This document shows positions 30,121-41,880 of a stretch of 64,000 nucleotides of DNA, piece after piece; position 1 is the stretch's first letter, and every line of letters starts with the position of its first letter. A program made the translations under genes and the position numbers. The notes under the pieces were generated by a model, which saw only the letters and a program-made list of their open reading frames with translations, was not told the origin of the DNA and ran no database searches. Source of the stretch: Forficula auricularia (taxonomy: Eukaryota; Arthropoda; Insecta; Dermaptera; Forficulidae); the NCBI GenBank assembly GCA_024734495.1, contig JALMQS010000085.1, positions 24,940,920 to 25,004,919 on the forward strand, written 5' to 3'.

Positions 30121-31115
30121 GGGGAGATTGTCACAAAACTTTACTCTGGCAGAACTTTTTTTTCTGAAAAAGCCAAATGCTGCCATGGGCTCAAATTTGT
30201 GGGGAAAATATACCCAAGGAAATATATTACTAGATACACTAATGATAGAAAGGGAAACTCTAAACACTGCCTCTTCAAAAATTAAAAACCATAAAATATG
30301 AGAACCCGTCCCGGTCTCTCCTACTTTAACTGATATATTTTTTTTGCATTTCAAAGAAGGGTAGGCTGTATGTAAGTGAAAATCATCTGGTGTACAGATT
30401 AATTTTTATTTATTTTTTTATTTTTATGTATTCTCATATCTTTTTTATTTTATTTTATTTTATTGAATCCGTCCTACCTTTATTCGGGGTTTAGGACTAT
30501 AAATAAATTCATATATACGTTATCGTTTTAATAACACAATTTATCCTAATTTAATCAAATAAATTTGTAATAATTTATTTATTTAACTCTTCTCCACGCA
30601 TATTTATTTATTTATTTTTCCACTGAGATTCTTTTTCCAATCGGTGTTTTTTTTTCATTTTTTATCCAATCTTTCAGCTCTTGATTTATTTTCCTTTGCT
30701 TTACGAGTTCTCACTTGCATATATGATCGAATAACTCTTCTTCATCCCCATAAAACCTAGAGACCGTCCCCCTCATTAATAATTTTCCTCCCCTCACTTA
30801 ATTTCCAAATTTCAAAAATTTTTATTGATACACCCACCTGTGTATAATTACTTGAATTAAGAAAAAATCAATCAAATTAAAGTTACCCTAAGATGAGACC
30901 CTTACAAATCGATTTTTCAACCCGAAACCGCCCTAATCCAAAGGTACTTTTCTTTATCTAAAAACGAAACAGGTGTCACTAAATTATTAATACTTTTTCA
31001 GAATATTGAAGACAACAATAAAATAGAAATAAAACAATGTTCATTCAAATAAAGTAAAGAAAATTTGGAAAAATTTTACTTTATTTAAATATGTTTCACC
31101 AAGAAGCAAGAACTC
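30121..31115. other. No gene recognised
   Basis: Two overlapping open frames at 30067-30354 lie on opposite strands and have no recognisable domain. From 30400 it is AT-rich, with a fragment of the 15-kb repeat near 30840-30930 and a GTTTCACCAAG element tail near 31090. Confidence 0.3.
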
Positions 31116-31264
31116 CAAGGGGTGAACCGCGACCTAACATCGTGTACACCTACTTACACATTCATTTTCAAGTAGAAGACAATAGATGAAGGGTCATTAT
31201 CTAATGAATTCCAAAATAATTCCAAAGACGTGAACACCTAGCTCCAATCACAGTTCACCCCTCG
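31116..31264. mobile_element. hAT-type MITE (CGAGGGGTGAACC family), copy 3
   Basis: It matches copy 1 end to end. Flanks AAGAACTC and AAGAACCA agree at 6 of 8 positions, a decayed 8-bp duplication. Confidence 0.75.
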
Positions 31265-31285
31265 AAGAACCAACATCATTCTCCC

Positions 31286-31520
31286 CGAGGGTGAATCGCG
31301 TCCTAATATGCTGTACACCTACTTCCACTTGTACTTTCAAATATTTCCAAATGTTTCCAAGTACTTCCAAATATTTCCAAGTAATTGCAAATATTTCCAA
31401 GTACTTCCAAATATTTCTAAGTAATTCCAAAAATTTCCAAGTACTTCCAAATATTTCCAAGTACTTCCAAAATACTTCCAAAGAGGTGTACACCTACTTC
31501 CAATCGCGGATCACCCCTCG
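31286..31520. mobile_element. hAT-type MITE copy 4 with internal minisatellite
   Basis: Ends CGAGGGTGAATCGCG and CGCGGATCACCCCTCG lie between exact 8-bp duplications ATTCTCCC (31278-31285, 31521-31528). The centre is a 10-12 bp tandem repeat of CCAAATATTTC/CAAGTACTTC type, making this copy about 90 bp longer than its sisters. It inserted 21 bp from copy 3. Confidence 0.85.
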
Positions 31521-31528
31521 ATTCTCCC

Positions 31529-32429
31529 TTACAGAAATGTTCATTTAAAGAAGGGGATGCTGTAAGTGAAAGTCAAGTGGCACACACACTATTTTTTTTA
31601 ATTTCTAAGTGCACTTAAATTAATCACATTATAAATCCTTCTCAGAAGAAGCTGTTGAGTCTCTTTACATTTAGTCCAATTAATTTTTGTCTTCAATGTT
31701 TTAATTGAATCTGTAAGAATGAATCCATTGAACTTATCTATGCATCTACTTAATTATATATACATACGGTGTATGCCCTTTAAAGTTGCGGTATTTCATG
31801 ATTCAAGTTGTTTTTAATCTAATCCATTGAGTTAATTGCCTCGGAAGGGATTGGGTTTCATTTCATTAGCCCTTACGAGTAGAGATTTACCATTTACCAG
31901 TGGCTGCGACTGTGCTTGCTCGTTAATGCAATTGGACAAACGGTCAATTGAAGAGTTCTAAAGAGTCTAAATCTGAAGAGATGCTTGAGAAAAGCCGCTG
32001 TCAGTCTCTCTGTCACGCTGTTTATATTGACATCTGCCTGCGCTCTCAGATGACTTTCGTTTATTCTCGCCCGGTTCTTCAGCAGTCAATCGAAGAATGT
32101 TCCATCACGATATTTTAATAGGTTTTCATCTTCTTCCATTCGTTAAAATCTTTTCAATTCTTTATTAATAGAAGATATACTCTCTTTTAATTAGCAATCG
32201 AGAATCAAGCCAATTAAGAGCTAATTGATAACTCTAAAACGAATTATTTTATATAGTAATTTAAAGCTTTTTTTTAAATCATTACGATCATCTTTCAAAA
32301 TATATCTTAGTAAATTAATTCATTCTATAGCTAGAAAATTCATTTCAAATCGATTTTATTTATGTCACACGATCCGCTCGGCAGATTATCGCGATTATTG
32401 AATTCAATTGAAAGTTTCTTTTTGCCTAG
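31529..32429. other. No gene recognised
   Basis: 31860-32110 is GC-richer and lacks repeats (CTGTCAGTCTCTCTGTCACG, CGTTTATTCTCGCCCGG), so it could hold a non-coding exon or regulatory DNA. No splice-bounded frame was found. Confidence 0.25.
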
Positions 32430-32625
32430 AGTAGCAGAATTTTTATAAATTGAAGGATATAATAAAAGAGTGTCACTTCTGATGGAATTATAAATTTTTA
32501 ATTTATTTATAACAAGACTATAATTTTGAGAGCTTTGCACTCTTCATCAGTTTATTACAATTGATTCACAGGAAAAATTTATAATTCCATCAGAAGACAC
32601 ACTCTTTTATTGTCTCCTTCAATTA
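32430..32625 (-). mobile_element. Hammerhead fold-back element, family C, decayed copy
   Basis: Arms AATAAAAGAGTGTCACTTCT.. and ..AGAAGACACACTCTTTTATT are inverted. The minus-strand core has CTGATGA but AAAA in place of GAAA. Confidence 0.65.
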
Positions 32626-32830
32626 TTGAATTTACTCCAAAAATGAAGAAACAAAATGAACAGTATGGAAATTTTGTAGATAGTATCCCAGGTTACTATA
32701 GGGAGCTAGAGCACTATTAAATTCAAGCATAAAAAAATATCCAAAATTTAATTGATTTAATTAACTTGTCATAATTTTGATTTCTTGGTTTTAATATATA
32801 AATAATTATTTGTAATATTTATATATGTTT

Positions 32831-33246
32831 CAGTAAAAACCCGTTTTTTTAGTAAGAACGGGCTCTATTACTAGTAGTTAAAACGCGTTTCACTGAATAC
32901 CTTTGTGGCAGTGGCAAATAGAATTTACTGATATTAGTTGAGTTTGGCCAAAGGTCTAGAATTTTTATTTTTGACCTTCCGCCTCATTTTTGGTGTATAT
33001 TTTCAAGAAATTTAAACGAAAATGTCAAAAATTACTATTTTTTCATAAAAAATTACTATTTTTGAAATTTTCGTTTAAAATTTTTTGAAAATAAACACCT
33101 AAAATGAGGCGGAAGGTCAAAAATGAAGATTCTAGACCTTTGGACCAAACTCAACTAAAGTCAGTAAATTCTAGCCACAAAGGAATTCAGTGAAACGCGT
33201 TTTTAACTAGTAAGAACTCGTTCTTACTAAAAACGGGATTTTACTG
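32831..33246. repeat. 416-bp near-perfect palindrome
   Basis: Arms of about 195 bp start CAGTAAAAACCCGTTTTT and end with the complement. Inner pairs include AAACGCGTTTCACTGAAT, GAATTTACTGA and GACCTTCCGCCTCATTTT. The hairpin tip lies near 33040. The sequence TTTGGACCAAACTCAAC is shared with the tandem units at 35375 and 19615. Fold-back transposon inferred. Confidence 0.85.
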
Positions 33247-33261
33247 CAACTACTACATATA

Positions 33262-33500
33262 AGGGAGTTAGGTTGGCTGAGTGATTATAGAACCATACCT
33301 TCTAATCAAGCTAGTTTAATACCGGCTTGATGCAAATATTTGACCCGGCTATAATTTGATCCATTCAGGGGAAGGCAATGGGAAACCACCCCTATGAAAA
33401 ATTTCACCATGAAAATTACAATGGAGAAGATACTAACTCAAGTTATTTTCTGTATCTCCTGATAATGAGTTGACAGCCCAAAATATAATATATGTATATT
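33262..33500 (+). mobile_element. tRNA-derived SINE with a conserved central domain
   Basis: The head resembles a tRNA (GGTTGGCTGAGTGATTATAG, TCTAATCAAGC). The centre GGGGAAGGCAATGGGAAACC ACCCC recurs at 52455-52505 on the minus strand in a different sequence context, as SINE core domains do. The tail ends near a (TC)n run. Confidence 0.55.
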
Positions 33501-33515
33501 GAGAAAACTCTCTCT

Positions 33516-34560
33516 CTCTCTTTTATTTCTTACACGTGAAACAAGTGACCTAGTGAATAATTCATAGTAAATAATAATTTTCTAAAAAAATATTTTTTCT
33601 TTTTTATTATTTTCTCACTTATGTTGGGAACAGATCTATTAGTGTTTTTAAAATAAATGTATTGATTAATTTAATCAATTGAAAACGAAAATATCTGTTT
33701 GTTAATTTATGATTTTATCAGGGGTGCCCACAGGGGAGTGTTTACTTTTCATGAAACTGAGGAAAATTCATGGAGCTAGGGGGTGGGGAAGGGGGGGTCA
33801 CCTCTGGATTTTCTATTAAAATCCTAATAAAACTATTAAAAAACTAATTTTCTGAATTTTTGAACCCTCCTCAAGTCTGGAAATATAAACATTTTAGCTC
33901 CAGAAAGAGCTTCCTACAACTTTCCGTTCCTGAGATATCGTTAAGAAGTGATTTGATTTTTTTGGGTCTTCTACCTTAAGAGCATCCGGATGCAAAATGC
34001 AGATAATTAGAAAAAAATTTAATCATTACATTGCGCAAAAGATAGCAGATAAAGAGCTGGAATATGGTAAAAAAAGTTTGTGATAAAAAGTTTCACCTTT
34101 GTCGACAACTTTAATTATTTTCAAAAAAATTGCCAAATCCCCAAAATTTGCAGAGAGCATAGATTCTTAAAAAGATTAGTCTTTTCTTCCAAATTTAGAA
34201 AAAAATTTACTGCTCCATTAATTAAAACGTCTTCTATTTTAAAGGAAATTTTAATTAATTTGCTAATTACTAGATCACTGTGCTATAAAATTAAAACTAC
34301 TTTAAACAAAAAGTTAATATATTCTTAACTGAATATTGAAATATGTGGTAAATCTAATTTCTTCTGGCTATATTTGCTCCGAACGTTGGCGGTTTTATGG
34401 AGAGTTTTCTCATTATATTTTTTATTTTTTTTATTATAGTCATACCAATTATGGCATACAGTAAATAAAATATAATAAAAATTGCAATAAACAATTATTA
34501 TTACAAATGTAAATTTAATTTTCTAATAAAATTACTAATTGAAGCTTATACGCCTTATTA
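33516..34560. other. No gene recognised
   Basis: 33720-33800 has the GGTGCCCACAGGGG type of element end that also occurs near 45885. A plus-strand frame at 34080-34328 is lysine-rich and AT-driven and is not supported. Confidence 0.3.
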
Positions 34561-34574
34561 ATTATAAGCTTAAG

Positions 34575-34800
34575 TTTCCAAAAAAAAAAAAATCTCAACA
34601 AAGTTTTCTTTTACTACTTTTGAACCGATGTTTCGGAAGATCTTTGCTTCTTCTTCAGGGTCTAAAGTGTCAATGAAGAAAGTATGTATGGAAATATGAG
34701 ATGAAGATTGGTATTTAAAAAATAAAAACTTTTTATGTTTTTACCTCACTTACTTCTAGTTTTACTTTTAGTAAATTTTATTATTGAAAATAGTTTCTCG
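34575..34800 (-). mobile_element. Hammerhead-bearing repeat
   Basis: A minus-strand hammerhead-like core at 34625-34668 with AT-rich flanks. Boundaries not resolved. Confidence 0.4.
34625..34668 (-). ncRNA. Hammerhead-like ribozyme motif
   Basis: On the minus strand, GACC, CTGAAGA (34658-34652), A, GAAG/CTTC helix II, one extra C, GAAA (34634-34631), CATC, GGTTC. Helix I GACC/GGTT pairs four bases. Helix III has A in place of G (CATC), so activity is doubtful. Confidence 0.45.
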
Positions 34801-34974
34801 TATATGTAAATCATACATACTTACAAAAAGTTTATAAAATATCATGAACATTCTGAAGACAGTAATATTACTTTACCATACACCATACAGGGTATGGTTA
34901 AGTATTGGTGCATGGAAAAAGTGTTTTTTTTTGTTTCGTTTTTTCGAAATATCTCAAAAAGGGCTAAAACTATT

Positions 34975-35290
34975 TTGATTAAAAAAATTGAGCGAAACCA
35001 TGGCATTTCGGTCTACAAAAAAGCCCTAATAAGTGATCATCGAAAATAAAAATAATAATAAATTTTTCGAGATAATAACTGTTTTGTCAAAATGTCTCTT
35101 AGTACGTTAGTTAGTTAGTACGTTAGTGGGTACCAAATTTTTGTGGACGCACTAGCTCAAAAACTAGAGTGAATATCAAAACGAAATTTCACATGTAGTT
35201 TTGGTGCATTGAGATTAAGAGCTGATTAGATTTTGGTTGAAATCGGGCCCAAAATTAAGGGGAGGGGGTTTAAAAATTAAAATTATAAGA
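34975..35290 (+). repeat. Dispersed repeat U, copy 2
   Basis: It matches 19270-19500 closely, including TTTTGGTGCATTGAGATTAA. A GTTAGTTAGTACGTTAGT micro-duplication is private to this copy. Confidence 0.7.
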
Positions 35291-35374
35291 TTTTCAAACT
35301 AATAAAACAAGAAAAGTGAAATATACTATTAAATGAACTTATAATGACGAAAAGATTATTATTTTTTTCTGGGG

Positions 35375-35725
35375 CCAAAGTTGGGGGGTGGGGGGTCAAA
35401 AAATGAAAATCTAGTCCCTTGGACCAAACTCAACCAAATTTTGTATACATAATCATTGGGCTCCAAGAAGACTAAAAATGTAAAAACAAACGGCCCAAAA
35501 AGGGGTGGTGGTGGTGTAGGGTCATAAAATGAAAATCTAGGCCCTTGGACCAAACTCAACGAAATTTAGTACACAAAATCAGTGACTAAAAATGCAAAAA
35601 CTAACCGGCAAAAAATGGGGGGGAGTCAAAAATGAAAATCTAGTCTTTTGGACCAAAATCCACCAAATATTGTATAATTGCCCAGAAGTCTATTAGTGCA
35701 AAAACTAACCCCCATAAATGATTAT
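35375..35725 (+). repeat. Degenerate tandem repeat, three units of about 115 bp
   Basis: Each unit has GGGTCAAAAAATGAAAATCT, CTTGGACCAAACTCAAC and TAAAAATGTAAAAAC. It is linked to repeat U as at 19615-19850. Confidence 0.7.
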
Positions 35726-35992
35726 AAATTATTTAATTAAATTTTAAATATAATAGAAGGGCCAGGCGTATGGTAAAGTCATGTGGGCGGCCACATTAGT
35801 TTATTTGTTTCTTGGTAGGTATTATTATTATCAAATTCTAATAAAAAAAGACATTTAATTTTTCTTTCAGATCGGTATTTAATTGTCGTTCTATATATTC
35901 AATCAGAAAGTTTGCAGTAAAAAATGTATATTTAATGACAATGGAGTCAAAAATAGACCAAATTTTTCCAGATTCAAAATTTAAATTTAGCA

Positions 35993-36246
35993 TAATAATA
36001 AAACTTGAGTAAGATACGAGGTAGGTTTCACAAAAAAGAAATAAAACAAAATTGAGTTTTGAATTCGATATATTTCGGGGGTTAGCCCATCATCAGGAGT
36101 CTAAGAAAACTGATTACATATTGGAAAAATAATTTTACAAGTAACACAGTTCTTTTTTTGTGAAACCTACCTCGTATCTTACTCAAGTTTTATTATTATA
36201 TTAAAAATTTTCACCTAGAACCAACACCGAACTCCTTAAAAGTTAA
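35993..36246 (-). mobile_element. Hammerhead fold-back retroelement, family D, full copy
   Basis: Arms TAATAATAAAACTTGAGTAA.. and ..TTACTCAAGTTTTATTATTA enclose a minus-strand hammerhead core. The tail CACCTAGAACCAACACCGAA follows. The 11-bp direct repeat TAAATTTAGCA lies at 35982-35992 and 36247-36257. Confidence 0.75.
36058..36112 (-). ncRNA. Hammerhead-like ribozyme motif, family D
   Basis: On the minus strand, CTGATGA (36096-36090), spare T, GGG-CTAA-CCC with extra C bases, GAAA (36076-36073), then TATATC, where AT/AT can form a 2-bp helix III and ATC is the cleavage triplet. Helix I is weak (TC/GA). Confidence 0.45.
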
Positions 36247-36589
36247 TAAATTTAGCACTTTTATTTTTCGAAAACTTTTCAGTAGATTAATTTCTTATTT
36301 TAGAGAGAAAAAAAATTATCAGGGCAAATTGTATCAGATACATTTTCCAGTAAGTATATAAATGATAAATTTCCTGTATTTGATTCGATCGCGAATCGAA
36401 TGCAGATGATTTTTATCAAATAGTTAAGTGAAAATAATATCCGAATTTATATATTTCTAACTTGAAATAGTGAAGTTAATTTTCTCATTAATATATCAAA
36501 GAATAATTAACACATTAACGAGAATTGTTTTTGATCGCGCTTTTTAAACAAGATATATATCGCCAAATGGATCACATCTTTTTAACCGA

Positions 36590-36895
36590 CTTCAAAAAAG
36601 AAGGAGGTTCTCAATTCGACTGATTTTTTTTTGTGTCTATGTTACCTCATATCTCCGCCACTGTTAAATCGATTTTGAAAAATTATTTTTGCATTGGATT
36701 CAGTCTAGCTTCCGATTGGTCCCGTTTTTTTTTCATTGGTATTAGACCTTTTTTGTTAGGTTTGTTCAGGCCTAACTTCTTTGTTTATGAACCGATTTCG
36801 ATGATTCTTTTTTTATTGGAAAGAGGGTATCTTAGGGATGGTGCCATATTAATTTGGTCAAGTTCTGATAATAGGATCAACGACGAAATAACGTA
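36590..36895 (+). repeat. CCGACTTCAAAAAA element, half copy
   Basis: AACCGACTTCAAAAAAGAAG and GAGGTTCTCAATTCGACTGA start a block whose complement is 48390-48765. A frame across it (36633-36896) is hydrophobic but lies inside the repeat and is not taken as a gene. Confidence 0.6.
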
Positions 36896-37125
36896 AATCT
36901 CCAATTCTTATGACCAAATAATCGAAATTATAATAAATAAAATCTTTTATAAAAAAATCTTAAAACATTCATTTAAAACCCTCAAACGTTTCGAGAGAAT
37001 TTCTATATTTATGATTTGAATTTTATTATCATTTTCTGATTCATTCGCCCGACCCTTTCTCTTACGAGATGCATGCAAGGTATTATATTAAGTCACTATT
37101 AATAACATCACTAAAAAGAGAAAAA
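36896..37125. other. AT-rich spacer
   Basis: No signal seen. Confidence 0.3.
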
Positions 37126-37520
37126 TAAAAATAATTTTTAAGAAAAAAATAAAACCGACTTCAAAAAAATTAAATGCAACAAATAAAATACACTAAAATG
37201 TATAAAATAATTATTATCTTATTTAGTTACAACTAAACGACGAAATATTAACATGAAATTACTTTTTGAAGTCGGTGCCAAACAAACTATACCTATAAGC
37301 GAGCGTACCCGCCAAACGTACTAAGTAAGATCCGTCGAGTGCGATTCATAAAATGTATATGTTTGGCACCGACTTCAAAAAATTTCATGTTAATATTTCG
37401 TCGTTTAATTGTAACTAAATAAGATAATAATTATTTTATACCTTTTAGTGTATTTTTATTTGTTGCATTTAATTTTTTTGAAGTCGGTTTTATTTTTTTT
37501 TATAAAAATTATTTTTTATT
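37126..37520. repeat. Palindromic GAAGTCGGT fold-back element, copy 1
   Basis: The arms run from AAAAAAATAAAACCGACTTC to GAAGTCGGTTTTATTTTTTT, about 160 bp each, with inner GAAGTCGGTGCCAAACA / TGTTTGGCACCGACTTC. The unpaired centre (37290-37350) has GCGAGCGTACCCGCCAAACG. Copy 2 at 47995-48390 is almost identical. Confidence 0.88.
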
Positions 37521-38430
37521 TATTCTCTCTTGGCCCAGACTTAAGACTCAGGAGACTCCAATAGCTTCAGCCAGCTGTGGTCTCGCGATATATATCTTGA
37601 GGAAGGATTCCAATAAATTACACCTTATTTTATATGTATTAATTTTTCTTTCCTTTCTACTAGTCCGTCTCTCTCCAGAGAAAATTTCGTTGCAAATAAA
37701 TTTGTTAGAATATAAAGAACTTTTATTTCCTTTTTCCTAACGAAGACATTACATCTGTTTTCAAGGTTTTCAAGAGCCTCAAAAAACACCACAATTTATA
37801 ATTTTAAAACATTATAGTACCATATTTAAGTAAAATATTTATAATCCACAATAGTATTCGTTTTGTTTTAGTGTTTCGATTCTTCCCAATCGAATTATTT
37901 TCACCTCGACTTGTATTCTATTCTAAATGATGTTAGGCGTGCTAGCCGCGCCCTGGGCTCCCGTTGTACGAGATGCATTCCCTCCTTAATACAAAATGCA
38001 CAGAAACGGATAGACAGGCAAGTTAATTCCACCCACACACACAGTTAAATTCCCCGTTTTGTATTATCTTCTTCTCCTTTTCTCATGAGGGAGGGCGTGG
38101 TCGTTTTTATCTTCAAATTACTCTCTTAGTAAAAAAAAATTCTAGGTGATTTTATTCTCCAATGCTTAAACTGAATCCCGTTAGGTAAAACAAAAATACG
38201 TTTTTTCTCGAAAAATGATTTATTATTATAATATTTGAATAAATAGGTCAATTTCTGTCTGTGAACAATGTTTGGAAAACCCCGCCTATTCTGATTTTAT
38301 ACCATTTAAGAGTTCTTTGTCCTTTTTACCAGCATTCAATACAAGTTAAGGAGTTTGATAGGCCTGTCTGTAATCTTCACTGTCTAACTTCAACCATTCT
38401 GAAGCCTCCTTTCCAATTTCCTTACTAAGA
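37521..38430. other. No gene; family A tail at 37600-37690
   Basis: AGGATTCCAATAAATTACAC and GTCCGTCTCTCTCCAGAG match 2010-2135. The rest, including GC-richer 37920-38110, has no supported exon. Confidence 0.4.
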
Positions 38431-38439
38431 AAAATATTA

Positions 38440-38910
38440 TATTTAGAGAGAGGACGTACTTGAAGCTTAGCAAACAGGAAGTTGCTATTGAAGACATATG
38501 TATGGAGCATAGCCATGTACGGGTGTGAAACCTGGACAATTAGAGAAGCGGAGAGAAAGAGATTAGAGGCTTTCGAAATGTGGTGCTACAAGAAGAATGA
38601 CGAATATCAAATGGATGGATAAAATTGCAAATGAAAGAAGTTCTTGGAAGAATCGGAGAAAGAAAGAGGAGCCTTGTGGAAGAGTCTGAAGAAGAGAAGA
38701 GGTCAGATGATGGGGCACACACTGAGACATGGGGGACTGCTTAGGGATATCTTGGAGGGGGAGGTGGGAAAGAAAGGGAAGAGGAAGAACCAGATTAAGA
38801 ATATTTCAACCAAATAATTGGGGATATGGGATGCCAGACATTTAGAGAGGTTAAACGGCTGGCGGGGGACAGAGTCGAGTGGAGACGGATTGTTGCATCA
38901 AACCAGTCTT
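38440..38910 (+). pseudogene. LINE ORF2 C-terminal remnant, frameshifted
   Basis: Conceptual pieces AMYGCETWTIREAERKRLEA then FEMWCY (38508-38590), GRIGEERSLVEE-like and DMGCQTFREVKRLAGDRVEW (38824-38884) are the familiar C-terminal end of an insect endonuclease/RT LINE of a different lineage from 3057 and 4744. At least three frame changes. Confidence 0.75.
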
Positions 38911-39124
38911 AGGACTGTCTACTCAATGATGATGATGTACTTGAACTGTATTACGTTCTCCCATAACTGTAACTGAAGAAGCCACTCTATATATCAAGAT
39001 TAGAAATTATAAGTTAAATAATAGAATATAATTTTGTAATTGAGAATATTTTAAATTAGATGGGGGAATTTATTCCACTTTTTAACTTAGTTTCTCGGTT
39101 TGTATTACTCTATGGATAAAATCT
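38911..39124. other. Spacer, nothing seen
   Basis: It starts with the ATGATGATG tail of the LINE remnant, then AT-rich sequence. Confidence 0.35.
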
Positions 39125-39720
39125 TGTAATCAAATTTTGATTGAAAAGTTTTTATTTTGCTGAGAAGTAGCAAAGTTGTTGAATCATAAAGAAAAACAAA
39201 GAGGTTGTCCTCTGCTTGATGCAAATAAACATACACACATATATATCAAATATATATATACATATATATATATATATTATTTATTTGTTTGAGACTATAG
39301 TTTCGAAGACTTGGCCTTCATTATCAGTCTTTTTTAATTATAAATATTATTTTTCAAGGGGTCATGAAAATTTTTTTGCTCTTACTGATCCGAGCAGCCA
39401 GTTAGCATGCATGATATTAAATTTTTTATGAATTTTAAAAATATTTAATATCTTAGTGTTACTTTCTAAATTCTAGAGAAAGTAACTTTTTTATTTGTTT
39501 TTTTGAAAAAAAAATGGACCATTGAAAAAGGGAGAAACTCTCCCGGAAACGTTTGGCTTTTGAATAAACGTGTTTTGGATTGTTTTTTATAAAAGATTTG
39601 TATTTTTCATATATATACACATCTATGTTTGATATATATGTGTGTATGTTTATTTTCATCAATCAAGCAGAGGACAACCACTTTGTTTCTCTTTATGAAT
39701 CATAATTTTGACCCAAGTTG
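39125..39720 (-). mobile_element. Fold-back element related to family C, with two decayed hammerheads
   Basis: Arms AAAGAGGTTGTCCTCTGCTT.. (39200) and ..AAGCAGAGGACAACCACTTT (39664) are inverted. On the minus strand at 39288-39330, CTGATAA (G8 changed), GAAG/CTTC, GAAACTATAGTC remain. A second relic (GGGAG-AAA-CTCCC then GAAACG) is at 39523-39556 on the plus strand. It includes a (TA)n run at 39240-39277. Confidence 0.6.
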
Positions 39721-40109
39721 ATTTTCTTGAAATTTTTCATACATACGTATTTGTGATGACAACACAATATTTCATTCATAAATTCCACGATTTAATAGAG
39801 AAAAATAGAATTTAAACATTAGTAAAAAATATTATGTAAATACTATCGTGATTTTTTAAATGCGTTTCAGAACGAGCTTTTACCATTTTTTATTCATAAA
39901 GTATGAATCCAGAAAAAAATCATGGATGAAAATTATTTTTATCCACATTGCAAATATTTCTAAACACAATAAGCAAAAAGATAGGAAGGCTTCGAATAAT
40001 GTAAATTCAAAAACTCATGTGTAAAATATCTTTTGAAATTGTATTTAATTAAATTTTATTTAAATATATTATTTTAATAAATGTCTACATCAACTTACAA
40101 TATTTTTAA
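39721..40109. other. No gene recognised
   Basis: AT-rich. Confidence 0.3.
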
Positions 40110-40560
40110 ACCCCTCCCCCACCCGCACTTTTTGGTTAGTATAAATTTCAGATAGTGCGTTATTTTGGGCGGATATGCGAAATTTTGTACAAATCGATTA
40201 AAGGGTCTAGAACTTAGAAATTATATTGATACTTGTATTTTTTGAATCCATATCCTGCCCAATATTGGCCCCCGAAATTTTTTTTTTTTTTTAGTTTGAA
40301 ATTTCCACTCACCCGTAACTTTTAGTTCAAATTCAAACCCAAAATCTAATCAGCTCTTAATCTCAATGCACCAAAACTACATGTGAAATTTCGTTTTAAT
40401 AGATATTCAATCTAGTTTTTGAACTAGAGCGTACACAATATATGGTACTAACAAACACTTTGACAAAATAATTAATATCTGGAAAAATATAATTTTTTCG
40501 ATGTTCACTTATTAGGGCTTTTTGTAAGTAGTTGCTCAATTTTTAAATCAAAATATGTAG
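40110..40560 (-). repeat. Dispersed repeat U, copy 3 (inverted)
   Basis: TCTAATCAGCTCTTAATCTC and CAATGCACCAAAACTACATG are complements of the diagnostic blocks at 19430 and 35200. Confidence 0.7.
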
Positions 40561-40954
40561 TTCCAGCCGTATTTGATTAGTCGATTAGAAAAGTGTCTTT
40601 TTAGGGCTTGATTTAAAAATTATTCTCATGGTTTAATTTAACGTAGAAATCTAGAAAAATAAAACTCGCATAAATAAAGAAGTGTAATCAAGGTTGCCGA
40701 CGTCGCGAGCCAATCATGAAATCAATGGGTAATATACGTAAAGCACGCTAAGTGTACACATTTATAAATGTCAGTAAGGTTCGCCTTATCAGCAATCAAA
40801 ATATACATTTTAATTAAAAATTTATTTAAAATATCGAAATACTTGTGGTAAAATAATAATTAAACAAATCAATCTTTTAAAATAATTTGAAAAAAAACAA
40901 CAGATTTATACCATATATAAATAATAATTTAAATTTTAAATATTATGCATGGCT

Positions 40955-41060
40955 TGGGATCCGAACCAGATTGAGCCTGAATAATTAAATTAAAAATTAA
41001 TCCGTATTTAATTACTCTAGTAATGCTCTCACTTAACCCACTGAGCTAAGGAGCCCACAA
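40955..41060 (-). pseudogene. tRNA-like sequence with an enlarged middle
   Basis: On the minus strand, GGGCTCCTTAGCTCAGTGGG (acceptor and A box), then about 45 AT-rich bases in place of a normal anticodon region, then a B box GGTTCGGATCC and AAGCC. It is too long and weakly paired for a working tRNA; a decayed or SINE-type tRNA. Confidence 0.45.
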
Positions 41061-41099
41061 AGAAGAGACTCGGAGAGTAGGCCTTTTAAATGACCCCGG

Positions 41100-41730
41100 A
41101 CAAGCATCCCTTGATAAGAAATCATTAAATAAATGGCCTTAAGAATTACACAAAGCAAATAGCAATGTGTAATTTAATTGAAATTTTTTATTCATAATTC
41201 AATTAAATTATAATAAAATTGAATTCAAATATGTACATTATTGCAATCTAAGCTTTGAAATTGACATTTTTTTGTTTAATTGATATGTTTATTGGTTGAT
41301 GATTATCAAGCAAAGTTAATTTAAAAAAAATTCTCTCTTATTTTAGAATCAATTCCGATTCTATTTTATTTAAAATCTGCCAAAAATTCTATTGTTTAAA
41401 ATTCTGATTAGGATTTTAATGTAATTCCTGAATAAATGTTTATGAACTGCGATTAAAAATTGCATCAGAAGTGCAGTATGCATCCCATGCATGAATGAAA
41501 TATATATATTAGTTCCAAATTTTTATTAGTACGAAGTCAAAGAACTTACTTAGAGAGAGGCAACTCCCAATAAAAACCAGGCTTCGCAGCTAAGTAAACA
41601 TATAATCCAAGTTTCTTATACAAGAAGCTTCTCAAAAGAAGAAATGTGCTTTTTTGTTTTCTTTAGAATCTTATTGTATTATTTTTGTTTTATCTAGGTG
41701 TCATATTATAATATTCTTCTCACTGTTGAA
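41100..41730. other. No gene recognised
   Basis: AT-rich intron-like DNA. Confidence 0.3.
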
Positions 41731-41734
41731 TGGA

Positions 41735-41880
41735 AGCAAATGCTTGCTTCCATGACTGGGAGGTTTTTTTACAGAGTGGACTTGTTAACCTCCCGTCCAA
41801 CCCCTTTTAGTCGCCTTTTACGACAAGCAGAGGATACTATGGACCTATTCTATCCCCGGTCCATAGGGGTCTCAATGTGA
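41735..41880 (-). repeat. GC-richer dispersed module
   Basis: The minus strand contains CTTGTCGTAAAAGGCGACTA and ACCGGGGATAGAATAGGTCC, a block I recall as widely dispersed in animal genomes. It has its own hairpin (GGAAGCAA../TTGCTTCC near 41730-41748). Identity not established. Confidence 0.35.

Noticed and set aside
31248..31493. Repetitive ORF rich in Trp, Lys and Leu on the minus strand
   Set aside because: It is a translation of the minisatellite inside hAT MITE copy 4.
36633..36896. 87-codon hydrophobic ORF
   Set aside because: It lies inside the CCGACTTCAAAAAA repeat, and the copy at 48391 does not keep the frame.
39216..39662. ORFs MMQINIHTYISNIYIHIYIY.. and MMKINIHTYISNID..
   Set aside because: Both are translations of the (TA)n/CATACACACATATATA region in opposite arms of a fold-back.
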